DNA of 64,000 nucleotides from Gorsachius magnificus (Eukaryota > Chordata > Aves > Pelecaniformes > Ardeidae). Below, in pieces: positions 10,101-26,560 of the stretch; position 1 is the stretch's first letter; every line of letters begins with the position of its first letter. The position numbers and the translations under genes are program-made. The DNA is taken from the NCBI GenBank assembly GCA_034008185.1, contig CM067086.1, positions 16,529,507-16,593,506 on the forward strand, read 5' to 3'. The notes beneath the pieces are model-generated. The model ran no database searches and had not been told where the DNA came from. It was given only the letters and a program-made list of their open reading frames with translations.

Positions 10101-13100
10101 CAATAACCTCCTGTCTCCAGTTCCAGCTAGAAAGGTGCTGTGCGTAACAACTCCTTTGTTCCCTGCGGTGCACCATTAGGAAGCAGTGCAGGTGTGGACT
10201 GAGCAAACCGCCTGGTGCATAAGCTGGGATGGCACTGGTAGGCTGTGCCACTGTCTGTCAGCTCACAAATCTTACTGTTTCCCTTCCTTATCCATACCTA
10301 TTATACAGTCTTACCTTTGACTGTAAGTTGTTTGGCATATAGATAGTCTTCCATGTCTTCTATTCCTGGTACCTGACAAGGACTCCTCAGCGCTTTTGTA
10401 ATAACAGACAATAAATAACAGCTTTTGCTACGCAGTGCATACTGGCAACTCTACTACGGTGCCTTCAACTTATGTGTCATGAACACAAATCCTTACGCTA
10501 CTTGATTTGGAAACACTAGGATATACAATAACAGAAGAATAAAATGCTTTCATTTTGGATATACACGTGTGAGTTAACAGTTAGCCATTATCTTATGGCC
10601 CATGTCCTCTGATACAGTCTTTCTTACCTTGGCCATGTTGCCTACAACTGTAGGCTCTGAGCAGTCCAATGAGGAGGTGTCCATGCAGAACAGGATAAAC
10701 AGTCACACGCATGAAGTGTAGGTAATCTGTAGGGTCAGGCTCGTATTTTCCTCTTTTTCAACATTGAGGACCTAATCATGAGGCAACTATCGACTGGTGG
10801 AGATCAGCTGCTACACCAAACAGTAACAATCAACAGGGAACAGTCTGAAATGTTGAAGATGCTATGGACTTGACTGAATAGGCAACAGCCTTACCAAAAC
10901 CAGCCAACCTCATCTCAGGCACAGTTTCTACCCTTTATAAATTATGAACAGAGGGTTGGCTGGAATGATGCTAATTTGACGTGGTTGTAATCCTTTAGTA
11001 ACACTGGTACTAGTGGTAGCAGAATGTCCCATTGCAGCATAATTCAGGCACGCAAATGGCTACAGCTGTCTGAAGATGAGTCCCATGGACAACCAGAGGA
11101 AGCAAAAGGAAACTTCGTTTAGTGAATTTTCATGCCCCGGTGACAGCTGCCATAAGGCTGTAGCAGTTGTATACTTTCCTTGGTAAGAATATTGTATCTT
11201 CCAGAGAAGTCATTTTTTTTGAAACCAGTTAATTAGGACAGTTATTTCTGGCCGTGGCATTTGTACAGAACAGAAGGCATGATTGTTCTTATGTTTGTTT
11301 CTCTGAGTCCTTTGATCGACTTGAAGCTCTCAATGCTTTACGCTATAAATTACCTCAATACTTTGGCAGTTCATTTCTTTTCTTGTGTACTTGGTTAGGA
11401 AAATGCAGAAATCCTTGTGACTCAGCTTCAGACTACTATAAATTATGAAGAAATGGGGGAGGGGGTCACATTGCAAATTAGGAAAGGCAATTCTAGGAGG
11501 ATGGGAGGAATACTGGTTGCTAAATTTGAGATCAGCATCTCTTGGTATCTCAAAATCTGAGCAGCTACCGCCACCTAGAGATGCACGAACCAAACACGCT
11601 GCTGTGGCTGGCTCTTGCAAGTGAGGCCGGGCAATTAAAACGAGCGAGGCTGCTAATCCCAACCAGTCTTACTCGCAGCAGCAAATTCAGTGTATGCATG
11701 TGGGCTTTTTTTAGCCCTGTAACTGAGGTGGTACCTGCGAATCCTGTTCTAGCTATGCAGGTAACAAATCTCTAGACAGTCTTCCTTGTGCAGCTCAAAT
11801 AGGTAAACAAGAAGGATCACTTCCAGTAAATCATTTGCTGACTGAACTTTAGACTACACCTAAAGAAGTATTTGCAAGTCAAACTTATGCTGGCTTGTTA
11901 CAGCTGTCGGTGAGACTTGATAGTGCGTCCAAAGCTTGCACCAAAGAAGTGCAACGTAGAACCAGTCCCTTAAGGATTTGAGTTGGTTTGGGAGGAGAGG
12001 AGGTTTGTGCCCCCACCCCATCACTGAAGCCTACTTGGTAGGGGGTGTCCTTTACTAGATATTCGGTGGAATAGAAAAAAATTCTGATTGTCTTAATGTA
12101 TCAACTCTGCAGCCTTTAACTTGGTTTCACTAGATTCAGGATTTTCCCAATTTCAAAATGAAGTATTGATGTTAGACTAGGTATGTGAGTATTTGTTGCT
12201 ACACCACATCTAACGACATGGAAGACGCTTTTTATGTCTGCCCCTTGGTTCTTAGGATATAGTTTCCTGTTTTGTTTCGAACTCACTGATTTGTATGTTT
12301 TCTACGTCAATCTTTGGCTACAGCAGGTTTTTCCTCTGCATTTGGGAGAGAAGAATAACCACTGTTCCGTATTTAATTTGTGAGGAACTGCTTATAAAGA
12401 GAAACAATGTGCCTTTTTTACCCGTTGAACTCATAATCTCATGTGCAGTTATTTCTGTTTGACTCTTGCAGACACAGTATGTTTTGGGGGCTTTTATAAT
12501 AACTGCTAGCTTATGGCTATCAAATGCCCATTGGAGTAAGAAACCCAACACAACTAAACCTCCATGGGAGCTGAGAACTTTCATCTCTCAGAGCCTTGAA
12601 AATCCAAGCCACTAGTTGATGACATGTATTGTGTGTGTTTCCAGGTGATGGTTTTGATAATTTCTTAAGACACCTGAAATCTGTCAGTGTAAAGAATATA
12701 GGGATAAGTGCTTAATGTATAGCTTCTGAGGGAACAGTTTTCTCTGGGGGAAACTGAGGAGGTGTAACACAGGGGCATTCGCTGTTCAAGTCAGGAGGCA
12801 ATGGCAGACTGTTTATGCCATAAGAGGGTGTATGAGGAGAGAGCCATTGTACCAAACTAGTGTTTGAAAAACTACCCTTGGCTCAGCTGGAGTTCCACAT
12901 CCAACCTCTGCCTCTCCAGTATGTGCACTGGGCTGCAGGTAGGCTTGTAGTCCTTTGCACGTGTGTAGCATAGCAGGAGGAGTACGGAAAAAGATCGAAC
13001 TAGGTGAAGTCTTAAGCAAAACGCTGTTATACACTCTTTATTAACTCAGCATGCAAAAGACTTGGAGCATGTTGCTGCAGTTAAGGCTGTAACAATAAGA

Positions 13101-14420
13101 ACAGGAATAGAGTCTTGTCTTTTTTTTTTCTTCTTTCCCAGAATCCTGTAGTACATAACTTAGAGAGTTAAACATGGTCTTGTGCCAATTCTAGCGCATG
13201 TTGTGCCTTATCTAACGTGATCAAAACACTGCTTTCTTTAAACATAACAGTTCCTGGAGAAATGCAGTTTTGCCTAGATCAAGGCATTAAAGGTTATGAT
13301 CTCTGGATTCCTTAGTCCGTTATGCCATTTACTTTCTAAGCTTGGTGCAACGTTTAGTATCCATATGGTTTAGTTTACCCTTCTTTACGCTGGCCGTGGC
13401 GCACTTGGTCAGCGTTCAGTACTTGATATAACTGAGATGAGAAGAAATGAAATCTAAACTTTATTCAAGGGCTGGATTAGCAAGTAAACCAACCTCCCCT
13501 TAGTCATAGTTGTCACGGTACTACAGAAGTGTAAGGACACTGTTGGGATGAGCGACAGGACTTGTTTTGCGGTATTTCTAGATAATTGTGCCTGTTGGCT
13601 GCCTGCATTAAGACTTGGATCTTCACTTGCTATTTACATTCCTTTTGAGTTGATAATCCAGTTTGACTGAGCTGTAAATGCCAAGAGAGAAATGCTATTT
13701 GATAGAATTTGTACTGAAAAGCCAGTGTGAGTCCAAGGGGGAAGCAAAGCCACTAACAAGTTCAAGCTGGCAAGGGTTCTTAACCAGAACCCGTGCCAGG
13801 AAACTGTGGTGAACTACGAATTTGCTGCTGAACATCATGACCGCTCTTTATCTTTATAATGGGTTGAACCAAAACTAGAAATAAACACATCTGAAGTTCT
13901 CCATTTTTGCTTTACCAGATATAAACATTACAGTTTATGTCAATGTCATGATTATTTTTTTTTGTTGGCAGCTAATGTCCTTCAGACTGGTGAAGAAGGA
14001 TTGTTTCTATTTTATGGGAGGCAAAGAAGGTTGTTTCACAACTCATTACAGCAGCAGGGTACTTACTGGTATGGTGTGTGCAGGTCGCTGCCAATGAAAT
14101 GGTGCAAAGAGAGGATAAGTGGGTGCTTTTTTAAAATCTTCTCATAGAAATACAAATTTTGTGTGATGACAGGCAAAAGACTGTCCGAAAATTAGTCTTC
14201 CCCTTAAAAGCTGATCATTTGTACCTGAATTTAAAACAAAGAACAAAGCTAACTTCTTTGGAAGACTCATTTTAAATCCTTTTCTCTCTCGGTTTTGCAC
14301 TAATGATTAATTTCTGCTGACCCCCTGTGCAAAACTTCTCTGCCACTGTAAAAGTAGCAGGAGCATTAATGATAAGCAAGCATGTTGCAAAAGGATAAGT
14401 GAGTCATTTCTATATGCCTC

Positions 14421-14478
14421 CATTAAAAAAACCAACTAAACAAAAAAAACCCCACCCAAAACCCCACAACAAAAAAAC
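14421..14478. repeat. A/C-rich low-complexity patch
   Basis: A-runs alternate with short C-runs (AAACC, CAAAC, CCCAC types). There is no regular period and no sign of function. Confidence 0.8.
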
Positions 14479-17400
14479 ATTCCTGGCAGAAATAAGATTT
14501 AAGAAACTACTTGAGAGGTCTAAGTCTCCAAAGAAGTCTGCCTCCGAGTCTGACAAACCTAGATGCAACACCTTGAATTCCATAATCCCCAAGCGTGAAG
14601 TCTTATCACCTGGTTCTTTACCAGTTTTGTTCACCATAGATATTGTTGTATATTTTCTTCTTGCTCTGATTCCTGTAACTATTTTGAAAATTATAGATTC
14701 TTATGCTTGAAAATACCAGAAATTATTTCCCCTGCCTCCAGCTAAATGGAAGGACAGGTATGCACTGAGAGATAGAAAATACAATAAATAACTTCCATGT
14801 CTACTGTAAATTAAACACTTTGGAGCAAGTCTTCAGTCGTAAAGCACCACCAGACTTGTTAATATTCAAGTTGTACTCGCTACAAAATGACTGCAGGGGA
14901 ACTGCCAATACTCTGTGTATCTTGTAGTTAGTCATGTTCAGGCAAACTTCAAAACATGACCCGTAGTTTTGTCGAGGGCAGTCCTGAGCCATTTGTATTT
15001 TTAATAAGGCGATACGTCTGTGGAGATGCATTGGGGAAAAAAAAAAAATGACCAGGATTCAGTCATCTTTTTTCCTTTCATTGTATTGATGGGGATAGTG
15101 CTGCTACACTGGCTTCATCCCCTGTAAGGGCTCAGCATCCACATTATGAGTAGGCATAGCCTCGCTTTTCTCCATTTTATATAAATTAAAGCTGACCTTT
15201 GGTCCCTGGCAAGCTGCCTGGTTTGTGTTTATAGGGATGGTAAATACCTGCTTGTGCAGTAGCAGTTCTCCATGGGAATAGGTCTTTCCTGACTCTCATA
15301 GCAAATTTGCTGTGGGTAAAAGCAGCCTCTGGATGAGATGGGAAGTTGTGTTGTGTTTCAAGTCAAACCTCTTGGAGGTTTTAATGATGAAAAATGTTTC
15401 TATTTTAACGCCAGTTTTGCTTTTCTTGTTGTTCTTTGTTATATAATGGTTGAGCCCACAAATTAGAAGCATGAGACTAAGAGCTGAAGAATGAAGGAAG
15501 AAACAAAAAGCCATATGGCAATAGCAGGAGGTCCTGCCACCCCACCTTAGGCTCATGACAACATGCCCTACATTTAACCTACAGTCAGAAACTAATTAAC
15601 AACACAGATGGAAGTGAGCTAGCATATGTATTCAAAATAATACCCCTAAGGTTTTAATCAGCTGCCCTGCCTCTTTCTGGGTTAGACATCTAAGTTACCA
15701 TAGAGAGATTGGTAAAATAGTGACTGATACATATGGCTAAGGCAGCTTTGTGCAGTGGCCGAAGGGAGGGATTGGGAACGGGGGATCCCCTCTTCTCTGG
15801 TTCAGCAGCGACTTGCTGGGCAGTCCAGGATGAGTTGCTTAAATGTCTTTATGGACTTCAGCCTACCCTGAAGGGAAATAGGATTTCTGATGTGGTTCCT
15901 CTTCACCTAAGCATGTTGAGCTTCAACAGTTGCAAAGCACTTTGGAAGCTTTGATAGTGTGTTCTCCAAGAAATTTTGTACAAGTGGAGAGTCGCAGCAG
16001 CATAAGTACCGGGTCTCTTTGCTCTTGCAACTTCTAAGTGTGTTTTTTCCTCTCTAGAACTACTAATTATCTCTGATAAGACAGCTCTGCTTTTGATTTT
16101 GCATAGGATGGTGACTTCTAGATAATCTGTAGTGTTGTGCAGAGATTTGGGAGAGGGAGAACACTTAGCTGTTTTCAACAGACTAATTGGGTAATCTAAT
16201 GTGTCTTGCTTTAACTTTCTCTTTCCTCCCTCCACCCCCAGCTATCTGAAGAGAGGCTCTCCTTCCCTGCAGGGCAGTAGGATCTGCTTATGTGAAGGGA
16301 CAGGTATTGGAGCTTTTCTAGAGAAGTGTTTATTTAATGACTGAAATCCCATATACAAACCTACCCTTTGGAGCTTAAGGGCTCTTATAGTGAGAACAGT
16401 ATGCTGGCAGCAAAGCCACTTTCTTCAGCGGGGGTGTGTGTGCATGAAACAAGACACCCGAGCGCGAAGCAGAGGAAAGTTAGGTGGTGTTGGGCTGGAT
16501 TTTGCATACTTCTGTTTATAGGCATGTCTGGGCTATTTATGTGCTTCTATCGGTGGGGGAAGGGAGGAGCTAGTCTGCACACCTAAAAGCTTTTTTTTTT
16601 CTTCCTCTTTAAAGCGTAATTATTACCAAATATGCATGTATCCCTCAGGAGTCCTGAGTGTGAGGAAGCTCTTTTGCTGAAACCTGTCACATTTTGTTCT
16701 GATACAGCTATTAGCCGTAGGTTAGGTGTGGGCCCCATCTGATTTTTATGGCCACATAGGTACTGGGCCACCTTCACAGCTGGTATAAATCTATGAACAG
16801 AGAACAGTGTGGATTTAGACAAGGCAGTGACTGTGTCCACCAGAATTGGGTCCTCTGGAACATACTGCTTCAATGAACCTCAACAGTTTTTTGTGGAAAT
16901 AATTTTCCATGATGCCACAATTTATAGTTCTGTCTGGTGGCAAGTATGAAAAGTCATGAACTGGGTAAACTGCTTGTTTAATTGGGGAGGGGAAGGACCC
17001 AATGTCCAAGTGATTCACAGGATCCACAGTGTAATACTCCTCTGTGAAAGAAATTACACCATTATACAACTAAGAGAAGAAAGGAGCCTGATAAATTTTT
17101 TCCTGCAAGGCTGCAGGTTTTTCTTCATGTTTCATTACACGCTTGTACCTTGAGCACTACAACTAATGAAGCCTATTTTCAGACACTTGCATCTTTGCCA
17201 GATGTACCTCCTCACCCCTTCTAGTAATTCCAAAACCTTTTCCTCTGTGGAGCTTGTGAAATGAAAGCAACAATACAGAGTGTTGTAAGTCTGTAAGTGG
17301 CCCATACACTGGTGTTTGCCTGACTAAGGATGGGGGGGGGGGAAGCTTATTTGGGTGGGTCTCAGCTACTTGCGTGCCAGTTACCATGTGTGACCGTGGA

Positions 17401-20400
17401 AATAGTGTTGCCTGTGATTCTTGTATTCCTCTATTGAATCCAGTTGAAGTTGACCCCTAATTTTTTAAAATAGATTAGGGATAGAGACCCAGGCATAGCA
17501 ATTGCAAAAGTCTTGTTTCAACATGAAACCACTTAGAAGGTGGAAAAAAAGCTGAAAACTAGAATGCTTTGACATCTGTGGTATGCTGCATTGTCATAGT
17601 AAGATATCAGTGGTGAAACAGCACTTCTTGCCAAAGTATTTTCAATACAGTTACGTTAACATATTAACATAATTTTCCAACAGTGTCCTCTTCAAAGATA
17701 AAGCCATTGTCACAGCAGGACACATGCAGGACTGGCTGCCCAGTGAGGTGTGTTAGCTTCCTGATGAGTACATCCTTGTTAAATACAAATTCCTCATTAT
17801 TGCATTCATCTAGGGGATTTTGCGAACTTAACAAACTTTTGCTCCTGGTCTGGTTGTTGTCATGTAACTTTGGATTTGAATACTCCCAGAAGCTGCTCTG
17901 GTACCTCAGTGTAAGCTTTTATCCCTTGCTCCTCTATGGGAAGTGTTGGACTGTCAGTAACTGGACTGAGCATGTGTTGAAAGAAATTTGCACACGAGGG
18001 CGGGCAGCCAAAAGATGACTGATAACACCACTGGCAAATGCAGGCATATTGTTAATACCTGTCAGGGCTCTGACAACAGGCATTTCCAGTTTCTGGTTCA
18101 TGCACATCACGACGTACTGATCTGCTTCATTTCAAGGGCTGACTATGGCTAAAAGCAAGGTATTCTCTTACAGCAATGCCACACAGAGTCAGGGTCTCAG
18201 CAAAGGTAAGAGCCTTACATCAAATGGGTATAGTCCTTGCTTTCCTCCCTTACCCTAGAGAAAGCACTGCCTGCCCGAACCATGGGTACCTGCTCCATCT
18301 GATGCTTACGCTTTTTAACCATTGATTTTCCTTGGCTGAGCTTCACTTATGTTCCTGTTGAGTGCATAATGTTCTATAGGTCCTAGGAAGTTTGGCACTT
18401 GCAGGAGAACCGATGGGTGCGTGGGATGTTTTACATGCTGTTCAATAGTTTATAGGCACTTGTAAGATCCAAGCTCAACTGGAAGAGCAGCTTCTGGGTT
18501 GTTCCAGGGCTGCTGGACACATGTCACAGTACAAAGGATCCAACTCATGCTAGTTTGCACGCAACATGCTCTGTTCTGTTCCTGCTCTTGGGTGCCAATT
18601 ATCCTTGACTTCAGTGGGAGCTTCATGTGTGTACTTGGCGGAATAGCTTAGTCCTGTGACGATTCAGCAAAGCATTTCATACCAAAGAGCCCTAGTGAAA
18701 TGGAAGACAAAACCACAGATGCTGCTCAAAGGTCTGAGGTTCTGCCCTAAAGTTCTTCTGCACACAGGTTGAATTTGCATTATATAAAGCTCTAGTGGCT
18801 ATCAGAGCAAATGATTTCCGAGACCTGTAATTATTTGCTCCCATGGAGGAACCAGATAGTATCTTGGCACGGGGTAATTATTTCATGGAATGGTTTTGTG
18901 GTTGTTGTCCCCGTTTTGTGAGGGGTTTAGGTAGCCTGTTCTATAGGTGAACTTCCCTTTCACTTAGGTTACATATTGGTACTTCTGAATGAACACAGTA
19001 ATGGCATGAAGGTATATTGACAAATACTCTATAAAACAGATTGATGCAGTTTTCTAAGCCTGAAGTCAGTTTTGAAATTGGTATTAGCTAATGCTTGGGT
19101 TTCAGGCTTGGAAGTCATCCTTGCTGTATGGTATTTCTGGCATGGCAATAGGAGTACAGCATGTTACCCTACCTGTGATACCCCTGATGATCAAAACCAA
19201 ACCTGCAGGTATTGCTTTTATCTGAGGGGGACTTTCACTGCATACTTTGGTATTTCAACATTAAATTTGGGCAAAAAATGTTGTGGCAAAGCATATCGTG
19301 TTTGATATGCATAGTGGCATGCACAAAAGTACCCTTTTGGAGCTGAGTTTCTTTGTTTACAGTGGGGATTGCAAACCGCTGTGCAGTTTGAGTGCCCCAC
19401 GCACAGAATGCTGTACAAACAGCTGAAAAGGCAGTATGTGTGTCACTGGCTCAACAATCAGTTCCCATTGTAAAAGTACAACAATAGTGCACATCTGTTC
19501 TCTTCCATGGGTGTTGTCTCTCTGAAAGCTCTGATACCATCTGTGAGTCTGGCCTGCTATTCCTTTGCTTACGCATGCTGCCAAAATTCATCCTGCCTGT
19601 TTCCTGGTATGGGCAGAATGGGTCTGAGATACATCCGACAGAAATCCTACTGGGAACTCCTCGTAGTCCTGCACTTGGCCAATTTAAGTATAAGCATGCT
19701 TGTAATGAAGAGACTGTCTGGTCTGTGCCCATTAGAGCAGCTGAATTCTCTTTCTCAGCTTTGAAGCAACTGTGCCCTTTGCATGGCTCTTGTGAGTGTT
19801 CAGAAAGGTATGATAAAAGTTTGTAGGAAATTCTGATACATAACTCTCTGAAAGACCAGGGATGTAATATCATGGCATTATTATTTTGCCATTATTTTCT
19901 TTGAGTTCTTTCCCACCTCTGGTTGACAGGAGAAGTTGTGGGGTTTGTATGCATTGGGGGGAGAGTGCGATAAAACCTTGGAATGCCACAAAACCTCCTT
20001 GTAGTGCTTTAAACTGAGGCGTAGCTCTCCACAGCTAATGTAGGTATTGCTGGAGTTGCTTTGCCCTTGGAAGCTGTACCATAGGCAACATTTAGCAACA
20101 TAAGATGAAAGGAAATTTCTTATGTTAAAAGTTGTAGTTTACAAACGACTTGTAAACTTGCTTGCTATTTATCTTAGCCTTCAAAATGGTTCTTCATCTC
20201 TGCCATCTCTGGCATTATGGCTAAGCAGATTTTATTACCTCGGGGAAAACCAGCACAAGAATAAAACTAAAATGGGTTTCTTCTTCCTGACACGAAGAAC
20301 CAACTTACAAGAATACAAATTGAGTGTGTATGTATGGGGTGTGTGTGTGCTTTATTTTCAGTAATAAAAAGTAATTATATAGTTTGCTGCATAAATAGCC

Positions 20401-21966
20401 GCAAGGATAACCAGAGTGCGTCAGACATCCAGTTATGCATGTGTTAAAGGTTAATACTATTTGTTCTCAGTACATTTAGTCTTTGCAAATCATGTGCTGA
20501 CATGCATCCCATTTTGGTATCTGTTCACACACTCTGGTAATGATGCGTAGAGCAGGAGCTCATGCCTGTGCCATTCAGTAGTATTTAGTAAATTGAACTT
20601 TTGTATAAAGGTCTTAGAAAATGGCAAGGCAGAAAATGAATGTCGTCTTGCTGCTAATTTTATCTTACACTGCACGCTCCTTTCTGGAGATTAAAGCATT
20701 ATGAATCTATTCACTACTGGAAGTTATTTCAACTTTTATAGCATATATCAGGATGCAGAAAAGCAAGTACATGTTCACAGCTGTTCCTCAGGTGTCTCTG
20801 CTGGAAATACAACCTGTTAAGCTGCTAGAATTCTGCTTAAAATAACTAAAAATAATGAAATAAAAGAATTAACTGGTAAATCCTCATTGACTACAAATAC
20901 TGAAATAAATAGTACAGCTAGGTAATTGACTGTATATGTAAACTAGATGTAGATAATTGACATGACCTTCATTTAACAAGCCTCCTTCCCGGTAGTGGAG
21001 ATGGCTGCCACAATTATGTGCCCTTATTCTAGCTGTAATTGTATGGACCTTATTGAAGTACAAACTAGGTCACGTCTTCCTGAGATCTGGTCCATGGTGG
21101 GCGACCTCTTTTTATTGCTTCAGCTTTGCTATGCTGCATGGGAGAAGGAGGGGTGTTCCTACAGCCATGAGAATGGATCTGTTCAGGAAACAAGTCTCAA
21201 ATGTTATTTCAACAGAGACATCTTGTGTGAGCTGAGGGAGTAGCTTAAGGCGAGGTCTCAAGGAGGTTAGCATACATCTATTTGAAATAGCTTGTATCTC
21301 TTTTGTACAAGTTAGTAGGTGTATACAACAGTCCATGGGACAGCAACTGGATGAAGATTTCCTCTCCTAGAGAGGTCTTTGATCTTTTATGCCTAGTGAC
21401 ATAGCTGAACAGGAGGAGTGCAAAAGCTGCAGCCTTTAGTTGTCATTCTTGGGAGGTGGGGAGTAGGAGACCTGAACCTCCTACAGCCTAGAAGGGCGGG
21501 GATGGATGCATGATAGGACTACAGACTGAGGCTGTATCATCAGTGATTTTATTCTGTGTTTTTCTAGGTGCATGCCTGACTAAAAGTGGCCATGGCTAGT
21601 CTGTCTGGCATTCAGTGGTATTGATGCTCTCAGAACACGCGGTGTCAGCCAGGTTGCTCCAGTTAAATACTCGGCACTGATAAGCCTCCGTGGGAGGTAG
21701 TTGCTCAGCCTACCAGGGTGTAGCACCAAGCGTGGGTGTACACAGAAGTACTGGGACATCTCCATGCAAGGCCTCGTGTTGGTGGGTGAGCCCAGCATGG
21801 GAAAGGGCAGTACCTTGCTCAGTAGTAGCACATTGGGTAGACCAGGAAAATAAAGTTTTCTCCCATGTTCTCACCCCAGTTCTGTTTGTGTGGGATGGCA
21901 TGGTGACTTCCTTGTAATCGGAACGGTGTACATAATCTGTGTGTTTGGGGTTTACAAGGCACTTAC

Positions 21967-22054
21967 TCATAGAATCATAGAATTGTTTAGGTTGGAAAAG
22001 ACCTTCAAGATCATAAAGTCCAACTGTTAAACCTAACACTGCCAAGTCCACCAC
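21967..22054 (-). mobile_element. CR1 LINE 3' fragment (short, diverged)
   Basis: TCATAGAATCATAGAAT followed by GGTTGGAAAAGACCTTCAAGA and a diverged TCCAAC... CCTAACACTGCCAAGTCCACCA stretch is the typical 3' end of avian CR1, inverted relative to the window. The (ATTCTATGA)n end lies on the left, so the element runs on the - strand. Only about 90 bp remain, as is usual for 5'-truncated CR1 copies. It lies in the BDNF intron. Confidence 0.9.
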
Positions 22055-25000
22055 ATAGTAACAGGACAGGCAATATCTTTAATCTTTGCAACATAGTGAA
22101 GGTTTGATAGTTGGGGAGCAGAGGAGAAGGACTGGAAGCTGCCATCCAAAGTGTTTCCAGTGACCTTTTTGGTGAAGCGTTGGGATATTAGTCCTGTCTC
22201 ACTAAGTAAGAGATGAACCGTGCATTCATGAGTCAGCTCAACAGTACCTGAAAGGTTGTGTGCTTCCACCCATGGAGTGAGATTTGAATCTTTCGCTGCT
22301 ACAGCATGATAAAATAGTAGATTTTAAGCAGCTGCTACTAGAAATTGCTATGGCCTCTAAAATGATGAGTTTTCCTAGATGTTAAAATATTACTTCCTCA
22401 TATCAAATCACTTGATACCATTTTGCTGCCAAAGACAAGGACTGTGTATATTGCTCAAGTCACTGTCAAGACACAGAGAAGAATCTTTCCACATCCTGCT
22501 TGCACAGTTCAGCTTAGTTTTTATTTACAAAGTAGTAGATGTTTGATCTGTGGTTTCTTGCTAGCAATATTCTATGTGTCTGCACTGCTAAAGCTTACTT
22601 TGACATACTCTTCTGTCATAAACGGGAGGAAGAGGGGTGGCCCTTAGGGGAACACTGTTTTTTGTGTATTATCAGTGTGTTATGTGGATAATGGCTGTCT
22701 TAAAGTTGTTGGTTTTCAGCACCTAGTTGTACATCATTTCTTGCTACCCCAGATAATAGTGGCAGTCGTATGTCATCGGATAGGATGTAAATTGATCAAG
22801 TTTGACAGCGGTTTCCTTCCTAAATGGAAGGCAAAATTGATTCAGGAAGGATTAATTTGCTATGAGATAGAAAGTACTGTCAGATCTGGTGACCAGCCAG
22901 CCATTGGCAGAGGATGCTGAGGGCTTGAAGTCTGTTGGTAAGGTTCCTCTGCACCTCTCTGCCCTCTGTCTTCTTCCTTATAAGAAAAATGTCCATGCAA
23001 ACAAAGCTGCATAGCCACTATTCTATTCATTTCACATCCCTCAGAGTTCATAGTGACCTTGAGAAGTAAACAGCCCAATGACAATAGTGAAGGATGTGGC
23101 CTGGTCCAGGAATCCTTCTATCCTTTGTTCCCTTACCTACCTTGAAAAGCAAATGTTGAGCCTCCAACCGGTGCACTTAGCTGATGGATACAAGCTTCTC
23201 TTCCTCTGTTTTGTGCTTGTCTTGGTGCCTCTTGTGTTGTGTCCTCTCTCTTTTACACTGGAAGGCCCTTTGGGGTACTTTTGTACTACGTGCTCAGACA
23301 GAGTCTGTCCTCCAGAGTCAAGATATTGGCTGGGACCTCTGGGCACTACTCTAATAAAAATAACAGGAACTTGATTAGGAGCCAGAAGATCTGTGTTCTG
23401 TTCAGTGCTCTGGTGGTCACAAAGCATGATACGGGTGTTTGGGATTTTTTTTTCCTTTCAAGTTTTATATCAAACAATCCTCAGAAGATGGAGTGTATGA
23501 ATTTGATTATTTTTGTTGCCTGTTCCACTGGCTCTGCGTTTGTATGCTAGCTGAACTACCTCTTCTCCCTCTTGTCTTGTCTCTCCTTGTTTGATAAAGG
23601 AAGACTGATAACCTTCTTACTTGTGTTGTAAATCATCTCTGTAGTGTCTCTCTTCCTCCCCTTTGAGGAAGAAATCTGTTACTGCTCCCTGTAGAATGCT
23701 TTAAAAATCCAAGGATGAAAAAAATCTGCAAAATATTAATGTTCTGCATGGTTAGAGCAAACACTATGTTCCTGTGAGTCATAGATGTCAGGTTTGTTTA
23801 ATCTTAATAAATCTATGCCACAATAACACTTTTCAACAGGAAGAGAGATGGAGGGATGAAGAGTTGTGCTGGGGCACAGAGGATTCTTAGCCAAAATCTT
23901 GTTTAGTGGGGAGCTGGGGGGTGAGGGGGGCATGGACACAAACCCAAACACTCCCACACACGCACGCTTCATTAAGTAAACTTTGAGACCTACATTTTGG
24001 GCACTGCCTTTCTAGTCCATATTTCATTTTGTTTGTGTGTTTTATGATAGATTGTCTTTCTGTATTTGAGTCTTAAGAGTACTAGTTTCCCACAGCGTAT
24101 TTGCAGGAGATGAAGTAAGGCTTTTTACATAGCACCCTGTTGGCAAACAGAAATAGCATTTACTCCAATGAGTGCTGCCAAGTATGAGGTACTTCCGAAT
24201 GAACTTCAAAAGCTCTGAAACAAGCATTAGCTGCTGCTTCAAAAATGTGAGCAATGCCATTGCTTTCTAGCAAGCAGAACTGGTGAGAGCAGGAATCGGA
24301 AGGAGGAAAAATAACAGCTGGATGTGATGGATATTGTGGTAGCACTTGGGATCAGACAGAAAGCATCGTGTTCTGTCACTGCAGGATTTGGGGGGGTCTT
24401 GTAAGAATACCTAAAGTGTGTATTCTGCACTTGAGGAAACAATTTCTACCCTGAGGAATGTAGAATCTACGAAGACTTAGCAAAGTGCTTGGGAAGGAGC
24501 AGTGATACAAGCCCAAGCTGTTGGGAGCACTGATAGGAGCAAGTTGTGCTGATTGCAAGGCTGGTGAGGAGTTTTCTTACTGGCATTCTGTCCTCATGCT
24601 ACCCCTCCATGCTCAATGAGGACAGAGCCAAACATACACATAAGCCTCAAGGCACGGCCCATAACATGCACCAGAACTTGGGGCAGAATGTGAGAGAAAT
24701 GGGCAAACTGCTGGGTTTCAATATGGCAGCAGGACAGGTTGTGCTTCTGGTTTTCATGCTGACCTCTGGGCTTTAACTGGGTTTATATAGGTGCTTTGCC
24801 CGCTTGAGAGCAGGAGGTATGGTGCTCTGGGAAAGTACAGTACAGTGGCTCTGGTACTGTCACTTCATAAGCTCTGTAATCCAGCAAGTCCCTTCCACGG
24901 CATTCACATGATGCAAGCAATCTCTCCAGCTCAAATTTATTGTGGTAGCAAGCATACTGTCCTGCACCATTTTCTTGTTCTATATTTATGTGTACATACC

Positions 25001-25597
25001 TTCTACTTTTAGATGAGGAATTGACCTGCTGAGACCTCAGAATTTGTACGTCTTCTTCCTGTGTTTTGAAGGTTGCTTTCAAAACATAAATGCAGTTTAT
25101 CCTGGTGCTGTTCAGTTTCTTGTGGATAGAACGATGAAACATTTTTGGCAAAGGGGGATCTTAAAAATCAAATATTTGCATTTGCACTTGAAATGGAAGT
25201 CTTGCCTTTCACGCTTGCAAAGCAGCCTTTTACTGCTGAAATGTTGCGCTGCTAAATACCGGTTCTGCTTTTGTTGTTACTTGAAATAGGTGTAATCAGT
25301 CAGTAAATAAGGACTCTGCATAGTATCTAATGTAATACTTAATACAGAAAGACTTTGGCACGTAAGAACTCTGACTTGCTGGTATCAATGTTGCCTAAGC
25401 TTTGGTATATGCTTTATCTGAAACACTAAATCAAAGAACACCCTTGTACGAGAGTACGCTTTATCACTGGTAATGAGTTGCGGCTGCATGCAGCAGATCT
25501 CTGCAGAAAATGCATAATGTCTCAGGACAGCTCAGGTGAATTTTTATTACTCCATCCCTTGTAAGTAAAATTTTTTTTTTCTTGTTCTTGTCCTTAA

Positions 25598-26362
<765 letters not shown>

Positions 26363-26560
26363 TGGGTTGGTGTTGTATAGATTATATTGAGACAAAATTA
26401 TCTATTTGTATATATACATAACAGGGTAAATTATTCAGTAAAAAATAATTTTATGGACTGCATGTATAACTGAAGTTTATACAGTACAGTGGTTCCACAA
26501 TCTATTTATTGAACATATCCATGACCTGAAGGGGAACAAAAGTCGTTTGCGCACAAGTTT